Assembly: GCF_039543545.1 (NCBI RefSeq)
Contig: NZ_BAABJY010000002.1
Coordinates: 248,001 to 312,000 of the forward strand
DNA from: Luteimonas vadosa
Lineage (GTDB): Bacteria; Pseudomonadota; Gammaproteobacteria; Xanthomonadales; Xanthomonadaceae
DNA: 64,000 nt
Reading direction: 5' to 3'
A program made the position numbers and the translations under genes. Below, piece after piece: positions 1 to 10,251 of this stretch (position 1 is the stretch's first letter; each line of letters begins with the position of its first letter). The notes below the pieces were generated by a model that saw only the letters and a list, made by a program, of their open reading frames with translations, was not told the origin of the DNA and ran no database searches.

Positions 1-2
1 TG

Positions 3-530
3 GATGGCTCCGACGAAGGCGTGCGCGTCAGCCAGGAGACGGCGCGCGAACTGGCCGAGGCCGCGTATGCGGCGGCGGAGGGCATCGAGGATCCCGTGGC
101 GCGGGCGGCGGCGGCGGCGCGCAGGATCGAACGGTTTCCCTTCATCGAGCGCGCCTACACCGAGCAGGAGGTCAGTGCGTTCGTCCCCGATCCCCGCACC
201 CGCGAAGGCCTGCTGGCGCTGTCCTACCGGCCCGGGCGGATCCCCGAGCATCCTCTCTACATCCGCGACCTCGCCGTGGCGGCGCTGGGCGTGTACGTGT
301 TGCCCAAGCAAGCGGTGATGATGGACTGGGGCACGGCCATCCATGGCTCGCCCTACGAGTACGACCGCCGCGTGCCCCTGGTGGTGTATGGCGCCTCGGT
401 GGCACCCGGCACCAGCGCGCAGCGGGCGGCGACGGTCGACGTCGCGCCGACCCTCGCCGGCCTGATCGGCGTGCGGCCGCGCGATGCGGTCGACGGCAGG
501 GACCTGCTCGAGGCGGACCCGGGCCCCTGA
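3..530 (+). CDS. Alkaline phosphatase family protein, C-terminal part (partial at window edge)
   Basis: The reading frame is already open at the window edge, so only the last 175 residues are present. Near the end it carries GTAIHGSPYEYDRRVPLV and then VDVAPTLAGLIGV. These match the His/Gly segment and the closing 'DVAPT' block that end type I phosphodiesterase/nucleotide pyrophosphatase and PafA-like alkaline phosphatases of the alkaline phosphatase superfamily. Such enzymes are usually exported metal-dependent phosphomonoesterases, but the N-terminal catalytic Thr/Ser and signal peptide lie outside the window. Family assignment is good; substrate is unknown. It reads toward the serine hydrolase gene 109 bases downstream. 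Confidence 0.75.
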   Translation, partial: DGSDEGVRVSQETARELAEAAYAAAEGIEDPVARAAAAARRIERFPFIERAYTEQEVSAFVPDPRTREGLLALSYRPGRIPEHPLYIRDLAVAALGVYVLPKQAVMMDWGTAIHGSPYEYDRRVPLVVYGASVAPGTSAQRAATVDVAPTLAGLIGVRPRDAVDGRDLLEADPGP

Positions 531-639
531 GCAGCCGCGACGCGTGGAGACGGCCGGGGCGCGGGAGGCATCGCGCAGCTGGCCATTCGCGTTCTGCGGC
601 GTGTGCCAGACTCCCGTCGTCTTCCAAACGGGGCACGCC

Positions 640-1815
640 ATGAAGTGCTGGGCCGCCGGTCTCGCCACGCTGCTGGTGGCCTGCACGACTGCACCCGCGG
701 TCGTCCCTGTCGCCACGTCTGCGGTAGAAGTCGCGGCTGCATGCAAGCGGGAAGCCGTCGGGAGCGTCCTGGCTGACCGCCTGGCCGCGTTCCAGGCCAC
801 GAATCCCGCGCCCGGCTTCAGCGCGGCCGCCATCGTGCCCGGGCTCGGTGCGGAGCCGGTCGAGCGCGCGATCGGCCTGGCCGATCCCGACACGGTGCGC
901 GCATTGCAACCTGCGGACCGCATGCTGGCCGGAAGCGTTGGAAAGACCTTCTATGCGGCGGCGGCCCTGAAGCTGACCGAGCAGGGCCGGCTGTCGCTGG
1001 ACGCGCCGATCGCGCGCTACCTGCCGGGGCGGATCCCCAACGACGAGGCGGTGACGGTGCGGATGCTGTTGTCGCATCGCAGCGGGTATCCGCCTTACGA
1101 CGGCGACTTCATGCAGGCGCTGATCGCCGAGCCCTTGCGCGTGCGGACCTTCGACGACTGGGCCGGGCCGGTACGGCGCGCCGACGCGCTGGGCGTGCCG
1201 GGTGCGGCGTTCGGGTACAGCGACATCAACTACGTGCTGCTGGCGCAGGTGATCACGGGGGCGGCAGGCGAACCGGCGGAGGCGGTGATCGACCGCGCGT
1301 TCCTGCAGCCATTGCGGTTGGCGCGCACGGTCGCGGCCGGCCAGCCGCGCATCGACGGATTGGTGCCGGGCTACGAGGGCGCGCGCCCCTTGTTCGGCGC
1401 GGACCGCGTGCTCGACAACGGCGCGTTGCGTTTCAATCCGCAGTTCGAGTCCGGGGGCGGCGGATATGCATCGACGGCCGGCGACATGGCGCGCTGGGTG
1501 CATGCGCTGCAGGCCGGGCGTGCATTGTCACCGGCGTCGTGGACGCTGATGTCGACGCCGACCGGCGGCAAGTCCGCGTCGCAGCAGTACGGCCTCGGCA
1601 TCCACGTCGACCAGACACGGGCCGGGCTGGCTTACGGCCATAGTGGCTACATCCCCGGCTACCTGTCCTTCGTTCGCCATTACGCGGATTCGGGGATCAC
1701 CCTGGCGTTGCAGACCAACGCCAGCGACGAGGCACGGCTGCCGGACGACCCCTTCCATCTGGTGGATGCCATCGCGGGGACCCTGGCGGTCGCCTGCGCA
1801 GCGCCCGCGGGCTGA
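640..1815 (+). CDS. Serine hydrolase lipoprotein, beta-lactamase (class C/PBP) fold
   Basis: This is a 391-residue protein beginning MKCWAAGLATLLVAC, a short lipoprotein signal with the lipidated Cys at residue 15, so it is probably anchored in the envelope. The class C beta-lactamase/D,D-peptidase fold is shown by SVGK (Ser99, Lys102), a YSDIN block as the second active-site element, and HSG in YGHSGYIPGYL as the third. The frame is open further upstream to 484, but the start at 640 gives the lipoprotein signal and is preferred. Families with this fold include esterases, D-aminopeptidases and penicillin-binding proteins; the substrate cannot be told from sequence. Confidence 0.8.
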   Translation: MKCWAAGLATLLVACTTAPAVVPVATSAVEVAAACKREAVGSVLADRLAAFQATNPAPGFSAAAIVPGLGAEPVERAIGLADPDTVRALQPADRMLAGSVGKTFYAAAALKLTEQGRLSLDAPIARYLPGRIPNDEAVTVRMLLSHRSGYPPYDGDFMQALIAEPLRVRTFDDWAGPVRRADALGVPGAAFGYSDINYVLLAQVITGAAGEPAEAVIDRAFLQPLRLARTVAAGQPRIDGLVPGYEGARPLFGADRVLDNGALRFNPQFESGGGGYASTAGDMARWVHALQAGRALSPASWTLMSTPTGGKSASQQYGLGIHVDQTRAGLAYGHSGYIPGYLSFVRHYADSGITLALQTNASDEARLPDDPFHLVDAIAGTLAVACAAPAG

Positions 1816-1866
1816 TCCGGATCACGGGCGGCCGGCGCACGTCGCATGACGGCGCGCGGGCTGGGT

Positions 1867-2916
1867 TCAGCGCCGACGCGCTCGCGCCATGCCCGGACCG
1901 AGGACGACGACCTTGCCGACGTGCCGGCCCGTGGCCAGGTGGGCGAAGGCGTCCGCCGCGTGCTCGAAGGCGAACACCCGGTCGATGGCCGGGCGCAGCC
2001 GGGCGAGGGCGACGAAGTCGCAGAGGCGTTCGGCCATCGCCCGGCTGCCCACCAGGACGCCGGCGAGGCGCTTGCCGACCAGGGCGAAGGCATCCACGGC
2101 GACATCGAAGCCGCCGGCCACGCCGCCGACCAGGGCGATGGTGCCGCCCAGGCGCGTGGCGGCGATCGAACGCGCGATGGTCCCGCTGCCGCCGGTCTCG
2201 ACCACCAGGTCCACGCCCCGGCCTTCGTGATGGCGGCGCACCGCGTCGTCCCACGCCGGGACCTGCCTGTAGTGGACGGTGGCGTCGGCCCCCAGCGACC
2301 GGGCGCGTGCCAGCTTGGCGTCGTCCGAGGACACCAGGGTGACGTGCGCCCCGGCGGCCTTGGCCAGTTGCAGTGCCCAGATGGCCACGCCGCCGGTGCC
2401 CAGCACCAGCACGCGCTGGCCGGCGCGCAGGCCGCCGGTTTCGAACAGCGCATGCCAGGCGGTGAGCGCGGCGCAGGGCAGGGTGGCGGCCTCTTCGGGG
2501 CACAGGTGCGGGGGTACGGCGACCAGGGCTTGGGCGGGGACGACCAGTTCGCCCTGCAGCACGCCGTCGATGTTGCCGCCCAGCGCTTGCGCGACGTTGG
2601 GGGGCTGGGGCGCTCCGTCGATCCAGTCGGGGAAGAACATCGGCATGACCCGGTCGCCGATCCGGAAGCGGGTGACGGCGTCCCCGACCTCGACCACCTC
2701 GCCGGCGGCATCGGAGCAGGGCACGCGGAAGTCGCCCGTCCCCATCCTGCCGTCGGCGACCAGCAGGTCGCGATGGTTCAGGGCCACGGCCTCGACGCGC
2801 ACGCGGACCGAATGCGCGTCGAGCCGGCGTGGCGAGCCCTCGCCCAGGGCGAGGGAGGCGATGCCGCCGCCCCGCCGGACGCGCCAGGCGGGCAAGGGCG
2901 CACCGATCGCGCTCAT
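1867..2916 (-). CDS. Medium-chain NAD(P)-dependent alcohol dehydrogenase / quinone oxidoreductase-type
   Basis: This 349-residue MDR-superfamily oxidoreductase has the N-terminal GroES-like domain with LNHRDLLVADGRMG and PCSDAAGEVVEVGDAVTRF. The Rossmann domain contains GTGGVAIWALQLAKAAGA for NAD(P) binding. I do not see a complete set of catalytic zinc ligands, so it may behave more like a quinone/enone reductase. The ATG start at 2916 overlaps the stop of the upstream glutathione S-transferase gene by four bases (ATGA), which indicates translational coupling. It is the last gene of the DoxX-GST-dehydrogenase operon, which together suggests electrophile or redox-stress handling; that role is inferred from context. 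The long upstream extension of the frame is noncoding shadow of the GST gene. Confidence 0.85.
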   Translation of the reverse strand: MSAIGAPLPAWRVRRGGGIASLALGEGSPRRLDAHSVRVRVEAVALNHRDLLVADGRMGTGDFRVPCSDAAGEVVEVGDAVTRFRIGDRVMPMFFPDWIDGAPQPPNVAQALGGNIDGVLQGELVVPAQALVAVPPHLCPEEAATLPCAALTAWHALFETGGLRAGQRVLVLGTGGVAIWALQLAKAAGAHVTLVSSDDAKLARARSLGADATVHYRQVPAWDDAVRRHHEGRGVDLVVETGGSGTIARSIAATRLGGTIALVGGVAGGFDVAVDAFALVGKRLAGVLVGSRAMAERLCDFVALARLRPAIDRVFAFEHAADAFAHLATGRHVGKVVVLGPGMARARRR

Positions 2917-3530
2917 GCCGCGGCCCGCAACAGCCCTTCGGCCTGCAGGGCGGCCTGCACGGCCGGTCGGGCGGCGATCCGCTGCAGGTAGGCAGTGATC
3001 GCGGGGTAGCCCGCCATGTCGATCCTGAGCACCGCCGTCCAGCTGAGGATGGCGAAGGCATACGCATCGGCCGCGCTGAAGTCCTTGCCCAGCAGGTAAT
3101 CCTGCCGGTCGAGATGCGACTCCAGGTCGTCGAAGCGCAGGCGCAACTTGCGCGTCGCCGCGACCACGGTCGAGCGCGCGGTCTCGGGGTGCCAGAGCGG
3201 CACGAAGCCCTTGTGCAGCTCGGTGGCGATGAAGGTCAGCCACTGGTGGAAGCGGACCCGCTGCATCGTGCCAGCCGGCGGCGCCAGGCCGGAGGCCGGA
3301 CGCAGGTCCGCCAGGTAGGGAACCACCGCCGCGGTCTCGGTCAACAACGCATGGTCGTCGAGTTCCAGGGCCGGCACGTAGCCCCGCGGATTGATGTCGT
3401 AATAGTCGCTGCCGTCCGCCAGGCGGTGGGTCGTCAGGTCGACCTTGACCAGGTCGAGCGGGATGCCGGCCTCCCTGGCCACGATGTGGGGGGCGAGCGA
3501 GCAGGCGCCGGGGGCGAAATAAAGCTTCAT
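2913..3530 (-). CDS. Glutathione S-transferase family protein
   Basis: This 205-residue protein opens MKLYFAPGACSLAPHIVAREAG, the thioredoxin-fold start typical of beta-class bacterial GSTs (GstA), with Cys10 in the beta-class position. It continues with NPRGYVPALELDD and LTETAAVVPYLAD, the glutathione-binding cis-Pro and Glu-Ser/Thr region. The C-terminal all-helical domain includes LGKDFSAADAYAFAILSW. The protein is expected to conjugate or reduce electrophiles with glutathione in the cytoplasm. It follows the DoxX gene by 23 bases and overlaps the dehydrogenase start by four bases, so the three genes form one operon. The start at 3530 is fixed by family alignment, with AGAAC-rich sequence upstream. 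Confidence 0.92.
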   Translation of the reverse strand: MKLYFAPGACSLAPHIVAREAGIPLDLVKVDLTTHRLADGSDYYDINPRGYVPALELDDHALLTETAAVVPYLADLRPASGLAPPAGTMQRVRFHQWLTFIATELHKGFVPLWHPETARSTVVAATRKLRLRFDDLESHLDRQDYLLGKDFSAADAYAFAILSWTAVLRIDMAGYPAITAYLQRIAARPAVQAALQAEGLLRAAA

Positions 3531-3553
3531 CGTCTGGTTCTCCGGAATGAGGG

Positions 3554-3982
3554 TCAGCGGGACTCGGGACGCACGGCGTACTTGCCGTCGCCGAGGATCA
3601 GGTGCAGGACGGACGCGAACACGAGGAACAGGGGGTACTCCCAGCCGCCGTCGGGGTTGCTGAAGACCCAGCCCTTGCCGGCGTGGAACCAGAGCGCCCC
3701 CAGCAGGATGGGCAACAGCGCCAGCGACGCCCGGCGGCCGTGCAGGCCGAGCAGGATCAGGGTGCCGCCGAGGGTTTCGGCGAGGATCAGGGGCAGTGCG
3801 AGCGCGGAGGGCAGGCCGATCGAGGCCAGCCAGGCCGCTGAGCCAGCGATGCCGTAGGTCATCAGCTTCAGGACCAGGCCGTGCGCCAGCCACATCAGCC
3901 CCAGCATCAGGCGCAGCAGCAGGGTGGCGGCGTTGCGGGGCTCGGGCAGGTGCCAGTGGGGAAGAACGTCGGGGGTCAGCAT
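3554..3982 (-). CDS. DoxX family membrane protein
   Basis: This 142-residue protein has four hydrophobic segments, including LLLRLMLGLMWLAHGLVLKL, SALALPLILAETLGGTLILLGL and LALLPILLGALWFHAG. It shows the DoxX-type residues RLMLG, HG, E in the second helix and the HAGKGWVFSNPDGGWEYPL loop. DoxX-like proteins are small inner-membrane proteins tied to redox and detoxification operons. The ATG at 3982 is preceded by GAGG nine bases upstream and gives a sensible length; the frame extends further without a signal. It is the first gene of the DoxX-GST-dehydrogenase operon and is divergent from the LysR gene, the usual arrangement for a LysR regulator and its target. Confidence 0.87.
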   Translation of the reverse strand: MLTPDVLPHWHLPEPRNAATLLLRLMLGLMWLAHGLVLKLMTYGIAGSAAWLASIGLPSALALPLILAETLGGTLILLGLHGRRASLALLPILLGALWFHAGKGWVFSNPDGGWEYPLFLVFASVLHLILGDGKYAVRPESR

Positions 3983-4045
3983 GGGTGCAGTCCTCGTTGG
4001 CGAGGTCTGCACTCTAGGATCGGCTGATCTGCAGCGGAAGTTGGA

Positions 4046-4070
4046 ATTCGAGCATAATCGATATGCGAAT
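4046..4070. promoter_or_regulatory. Candidate LysR-type operator in the divergent intergenic region
   Basis: An imperfect dyad with arms ATTCG and CGAAT separated by 15 bases lies between the divergent DoxX operon and the LysR gene. LysR regulators commonly bind interrupted dyads between themselves and a divergent target, so this is a reasonable binding-site candidate. The arms are short and could arise by chance. CATAAT within the dyad could serve as a -10 element for the rightward gene. Confidence 0.35.
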
Positions 4071-4089
4071 CTGCAAAGGGGTGCCAACC

Positions 4090-4980
4090 ATGGCCAAGCC
4101 GATCCACTGGGACGACCTCCAGTACTTCCTGGCGGTCTGCGAGCACGGCTCGCTCGGCGCGGCGGCGCGGGCGCTCGGCGTGAACCATTCCACGGTGCTG
4201 CGGCGCATCGGCAGCCTGGAGGCCACGTTGGGCGTCCGCCTGTTCGACCGGCTGCCGGCCGGGTACACCCTCACCGCCCAGGGCCACGCGCTGGCCTCGG
4301 AGATGTCCGGTGTCCCCGAGCAGGTCGACGCGGCGCAACGGCGCGTGGTCGGCGGCGACCTGGAACTCAAGGGCAGCATCCGCCTGACGGCGCCCGACGT
4401 CGTGATGCAGAGCATGTTGTTGCCGGCGCTGGCGCGGTTCCGGCGCATGCATCCGCAGCTGGAACTGGAGCTGGTGGTCAACAGTTCGCTGCTCAACCTG
4501 ACGCGGCGCGAGGCCGATGTCGCGGTGCGCGGATCCAACGAACCGCCACCGACCCTGGTCGGGCGGCGCGTAGGCAAGGTCCGCGTGGGCCTGTATGCGT
4601 CCCGCGATTACCTGGACTCGCTGGGCCCGTCGCCGTCGGAGGCCGACTACCAGTGGGTCTGCCTGGACGAAACCTACGCCCACATGGCGTCGGCGAAATG
4701 GGTGCGCGAGCATGTCCCCCCGGAGCGCATCGCCTTGAAGGTGAACCACTTGCCGACGCTCGCCGACGCGGTGGCAGCCGGGCTGGGCGTGGGCTGGTTG
4801 CTGTGCCCCCTGGGTGAAACGCGCAAGGACCTGGTCTGCCTGCGCGAACCGCTCCCGGAAATGGACACGCAGGTCTGGGTGCTGACCCACCGGGACCTGC
4901 GCCGGGTCGCGAGGATCCGGGCACTGACCGACCTGCTGTACGAACACCTGAGCCAGGATCCCCGGCTGGTGCATGCCTGA
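4090..4980 (+). CDS. LysR-family transcriptional regulator
   Basis: This 296-residue regulator begins MAKPIHWDDLQYFLAVCEHG, followed by the winged helix-turn-helix GSLGAAARALGVNHSTVLR and the linker helix RRIGSLEATLGVRLFDR. The effector-binding periplasmic-binding-protein fold follows (GSIRLTAPDVV, GLGVGWLLCP). The ATG at 4090 was chosen over one 27 bases upstream because it has AAAGGGG at a suitable distance and the usual LysR N-terminus. It is transcribed away from the DoxX-GST-dehydrogenase operon and probably controls it. The inducer is unknown. Confidence 0.92.
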   Translation: MAKPIHWDDLQYFLAVCEHGSLGAAARALGVNHSTVLRRIGSLEATLGVRLFDRLPAGYTLTAQGHALASEMSGVPEQVDAAQRRVVGGDLELKGSIRLTAPDVVMQSMLLPALARFRRMHPQLELELVVNSSLLNLTRREADVAVRGSNEPPPTLVGRRVGKVRVGLYASRDYLDSLGPSPSEADYQWVCLDETYAHMASAKWVREHVPPERIALKVNHLPTLADAVAAGLGVGWLLCPLGETRKDLVCLREPLPEMDTQVWVLTHRDLRRVARIRALTDLLYEHLSQDPRLVHA

Positions 4981-5166
4981 CCAAGGGCACGCAGGCAGAC
5001 AAGGCGCGGATCGCTGGCGGTTGCGAGCAGGTTGCCGTGCACGCGTGGTGGCCCGCTCCGGTTTCCTTGTCCGCGCGTCGGCTCAACCCCCGTCGCCTGG
5101 CTTGCGATCCAGCGGGTGGAATCTACGCCTGCGGGCCAGAAAAGCGTGGGGAGCAATCCCTGCAAG

Positions 5167-5679
5167 TCACCGCACGTACCGCATCGCCACGTCGCAGCGT
5201 TCATAGCGCGCGCCGTATTGCGCCATGATCCCGGCGTCATGCCGGAAGCCGTGCTTCTCGTAGAGGTGGATGGCGGCGGCGCATTTCGAATTGGTCAGCA
5301 GGTACAGCGGATCGGCGCCCAGCGACCTGGCGCGCTCGATCACCGCGGCCAGGAGGCATTCGCCGGCTTTCCTGCCGCGGGCCGTTTCGCGCACGCCCAT
5401 CTTGGTCAGCTCGTAGCTGGTGGGGCCGGTCTTCTGCAGGGCGCAGGTGCCGACGATGCCCAGCCCTTCGGCCTCGACGAACAGGATCCGCCCGCCCGGG
5501 TCGATGATGCGCGCGCGCGGTTGCTCCAGGACGTCGCGGTCGGTGTCCTCGAGCCGGAACATCGCGTTGATCCACTCGACATTGATGTCGTGGAAATGCG
5601 CGGCGAGGTCGTCGCGGAATTCGTGGATGGCGAGGCCGTGGGTCACGGGGCACCAGGGTGCAGGGCGGGTGTGGAACAT
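5167..5679 (-). CDS. GNAT-family N-acetyltransferase
   Basis: This 170-residue single-domain protein has the GNAT fold. It shows GRILFVEAEGLGIVGTCAL (beta strands 2-3), MGVRETARGRKAGECLLAAV as the acetyl-CoA pyrophosphate-binding motif A (V/R..RG+.G..L), and LTNSKCAAAIHLYEKHGFR as motif B. The ATG at 5679 gives a standard N-terminus (MFHTRPAPW); the frame also stays open 63 bases upstream, which I did not use. It is divergent from the L,D-transpeptidase gene. The substrate is not predictable. Confidence 0.85.
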   Translation of the reverse strand: MFHTRPAPWCPVTHGLAIHEFRDDLAAHFHDINVEWINAMFRLEDTDRDVLEQPRARIIDPGGRILFVEAEGLGIVGTCALQKTGPTSYELTKMGVRETARGRKAGECLLAAVIERARSLGADPLYLLTNSKCAAAIHLYEKHGFRHDAGIMAQYGARYERCDVAMRYVR

Positions 5680-5823
5680 GATCGCGCCTGCGCGACGGAT
5701 TGTCTCGACCGCGTCAACCACGGCGGCGCACGTGTGCTGCACGGCTGCCTTGCCGCGTGGCGAGTGCGCGAAAAAAGACGCGCGTCCCGTTCACGCCGCC
5801 TGCCCGCCGCCCCTGTGATCATG

Positions 5824-5851
5824 GGCAACACCTTCCCATAATGGTGTTGCC
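5824..5851 (+). repeat. Perfect 9-bp hairpin across the start region of the L,D-transpeptidase gene
   Basis: GGCAACACC at 5824-5832 is followed by ten bases and the exact complement GGTGTTGCC at 5843-5851. The hairpin lies between the two possible ATG codons of the transpeptidase gene (5841 inside it, 5853 just after it). No Shine-Dalgarno sequence is evident next to either ATG, so the fold may affect translation. There is no T run after it, so it does not look like a terminator. Confidence 0.6.
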
Positions 5852-7070
5852 GATGACTTCGATCCCACGCGCTCCCCTCGCTCAGGCGTTGGCCTGTCTC
5901 CTGCTTCCCGCCGCGCTCGCGTTCGCAAGCGGGCCGGCCGACGCGCAGTCCTCGGGTGCGTCCGGCGCCAAGGCGCAAGAAGACGAGGGCAGTGCGGCCA
6001 GGGCAGATGCCGCGGGCAGCACCGCGGCCCAGGATGCCTCCGGATCCGCGAGCTCCGCCGAGGGCGAAGACGATGCTGCAACGTCGGACAGCGACGCATC
6101 GGGCGGGAGTGCGTCGGGCACCGAGGCATCGAACGCCAACGCGAACCGCAATGCTGGCGCGGATGCCAATGGCAACAGCAACAGCAACAGCAACGCAAGC
6201 AAGGACGCCTCAGCCTCCACCGACCTCGGCGAGGTCGGCGACACCCTGCGCGCGCAAATCCTCCTGGAGCGCGCGCACTTTTCGCCGGGCGTGATCGACG
6301 GCCTGATGGGCGGCAACACGCGCCGCGCGCTGCAGGCGTACCAGTCGGCGAAAGGCCTGCCGGTCACCGGCGAGGTGGATTCGGAAACGCTGTCCTCGCT
6401 GGGCGGCGCGGACGCCGCGGTGCTCACGCGCCACACGCTGACCGCCGACGACGTGGCCGGGCCGTTCGCCGACACGCCCGAAGGTCCGGAGGCGATGAGC
6501 CAGGCCGAGGCGCTGCCGTTCGAATCGGTCGAGGAAAAGGTCGCCGAACGCTTCCACGTCACGCCGGGCTGGCTGCGCGAGCGCAACCCGGACGTCGAGC
6601 TGGTGGCCGGGTCGACGATCGTCGTGCCGAAGCTCGACGGCGCCACGGACCTGCCCAAGCCCGCGCGCGTGGTCGTGGATGAGTCCGACAAATCGCTGCT
6701 GCTCGAGGACGAGTCGGGCAAGGTGATCGCGCACTTCCCGGTCACCACGGGCAGTGCGCAGTTCCCGCTGCCCATCGGCGAATGGAAGGTGCTTGGCGTC
6801 GCCACCGACCCGGTGTGGCACTTCGATCCCGAGCTGATCGCCGGCACCGACGCGGATGCGAAGGAGGCGGAGATCCCGCCCGGCCCGAACAATCCCGTCG
6901 GCGTGGTCTGGATCGACCTGAGCAAGGAGCACTACGGCATCCACGGCACGCCCGAGCCGACCAAGATCGGCAAGACCGCGTCCAATGGCTGCATCCGCAT
7001 GACCAACTGGAGCGCCATGGCGCTGGCCAAGGTCGTGGGGCCCGGCACGCCGGTGGTCATGCGCCACTGA
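5841..7070 (+). CDS. L,D-transpeptidase (YkuD) with peptidoglycan-binding domain and acidic/Asn-rich linker
   Basis: This is a 409-residue exported protein. A signal peptide (ALACLLLPAALAFASGPADA) is followed by about 100 residues of low complexity rich in Ala, Ser, Asp and Asn, including NGNSNSNSNAS. Next comes a peptidoglycan-binding type 1 domain (LLERAHFSPGVIDGLMGG, TRRALQAYQSAKGLPVTG) and a LysM-like stretch (FHVTPGWLRERNPD). The catalytic YkuD domain ends with HYGIHGTPEPTKIGK and SNGCIRMTNW, giving the His and nucleophilic Cys. It should form 3-3 crosslinks in peptidoglycan or attach proteins to it in the periplasm. Either 5841 or 5853 may be the start; both keep the signal peptide. Confidence 0.87.
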   Translation: MVLPMTSIPRAPLAQALACLLLPAALAFASGPADAQSSGASGAKAQEDEGSAARADAAGSTAAQDASGSASSAEGEDDAATSDSDASGGSASGTEASNANANRNAGADANGNSNSNSNASKDASASTDLGEVGDTLRAQILLERAHFSPGVIDGLMGGNTRRALQAYQSAKGLPVTGEVDSETLSSLGGADAAVLTRHTLTADDVAGPFADTPEGPEAMSQAEALPFESVEEKVAERFHVTPGWLRERNPDVELVAGSTIVVPKLDGATDLPKPARVVVDESDKSLLLEDESGKVIAHFPVTTGSAQFPLPIGEWKVLGVATDPVWHFDPELIAGTDADAKEAEIPPGPNNPVGVVWIDLSKEHYGIHGTPEPTKIGKTASNGCIRMTNWSAMALAKVVGPGTPVVMRH

Positions 7071-7154
7071 CGCCCGGCACCGCCGGCAACGCACCCCGCG
7101 ACGCATGGGGATGCGTCATGCGATGCTCCGATCCGGTCGAAGGCCGGATGACGC

Positions 7155-7790
7155 ATGCGCTACGTCGGACGCTTGCAGCAGTGGAATGACGACAAGGGCT
7201 ATGGGTTCGTGGTCCCGCACGAGGGCGGGGCCCGGGCCTTCGTGCATGTCCGGTCGTTCGAGGTCCCGGGACGGCGGCCAGCCGATGGCGACCTGGTGTC
7301 CTACGAGGCGCGTGCCGATGCCAAGGGCCGGTTGGCGGCCACGCGTGTGCGATTCGCCGGCCAACGCGTCCCGACGCGGGCCAGGGGTCCGGATCGCGCT
7401 CGGCGGCGCGCCGCCAGGCTGCCACGCGCCGGCATCGGGCTGGCCATGCTGGCAACGACCACCTCGGCGATGTTGCTCGGCGTGTTGCCTACGGCCTTGG
7501 GGCTCGCCTGGCTGGGAATGAGTGCCGTGTCCTTCTTCGCCTATGGCCTGGACAAGGCCGCGGCCGGGCGCCGGGGCGTGTCGCGTATCCCGGAGGCGAC
7601 CCTGCACCTGATGGACCTGCTGGGCGGTTGGCCCGGTGCGCTGGTGGCCCAACAACTGGCGCGGCACAAGACGGTGAAGGCGTCGTTCCAGGCCGTGTTC
7701 TGGCTCACGGTCGCGGCCAACCTGGGGCTAGCCGCGTGGGCTTGGCATGGCGGTATGGCGGAGGCGATCTCGCGCGGACTGGCCGGCTGA
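7155..7790 (+). CDS. Cold-shock domain / DUF1294 membrane fusion protein
   Basis: This 211-residue protein has two parts. Residues 1-65 form a cold-shock domain: MRYVGRLQQWNDDKGYGFV carries the RNP1-like K-G-Y-G-F-V block, followed by FVHVRSF. After a basic linker, residues 95-205 form a DUF1294 domain with hydrophobic helices and the hallmark YGLDKAAAGRRGVSRIPE...LHLMDLLGGWPGALVAQQLARHK. The combination of a nucleic-acid-binding domain with a small membrane domain recurs in proteobacteria, but its function is not known. The start at 7155 is the first Met of the cold-shock domain. Confidence 0.88.
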   Translation: MRYVGRLQQWNDDKGYGFVVPHEGGARAFVHVRSFEVPGRRPADGDLVSYEARADAKGRLAATRVRFAGQRVPTRARGPDRARRRAARLPRAGIGLAMLATTTSAMLLGVLPTALGLAWLGMSAVSFFAYGLDKAAAGRRGVSRIPEATLHLMDLLGGWPGALVAQQLARHKTVKASFQAVFWLTVAANLGLAAWAWHGGMAEAISRGLAG

Positions 7791-7869
7791 GGCGGCAGCG
7801 CCGCCGCCTGCCTGCCAGGGGCTCCCTGCAGACCGGATCCCACCGGCTCAAGTCGGGTGGAATGCAGCC

Positions 7870-7893
7870 AAAGCCCGGCGGACGTCGCCGGGC
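7870..7893 (-). terminator. Hairpin terminator candidate for the catalase gene (intergenic, convergent)
   Basis: GCCCGGCG and CGCCGGGC form an 8-bp GC-rich stem around a five-base loop. Read on the minus strand, the stem is followed by TTT, which fits a weak Rho-independent terminator of the catalase gene 100 bases upstream. It lies between convergent genes, so it may stop transcription from both sides. Confidence 0.5.
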
Positions 7894-7992
7894 CCTGTGA
7901 ACCCACGCGGTGGCCAGCCGGCCACCAAGCGCACAGCCACGGCGGGCATGGGCTGCGCGCAGCTGGATCGTCCTGCCGGCCCCGCGACTGAC

Positions 7993-10146
<2,154 letters not shown>

Positions 10147-10251
10147 GACGGATTTCCTGGGGGCTGGGGAGACGCCAAAGGTGCCGTCCCCCGCGTGACG
10201 TTCGTGCCACGGACGCTCGGGGCAAGACGGAACCAGCGGTCGGCGCCAGGT

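Noticed and set aside
6120..6210. Short AAC/AGC repeats in the L,D-transpeptidase gene as a mobile or repeat element
   Set aside because: They encode an Asn/Ser linker inside the gene and are ordinary low-complexity coding sequence.
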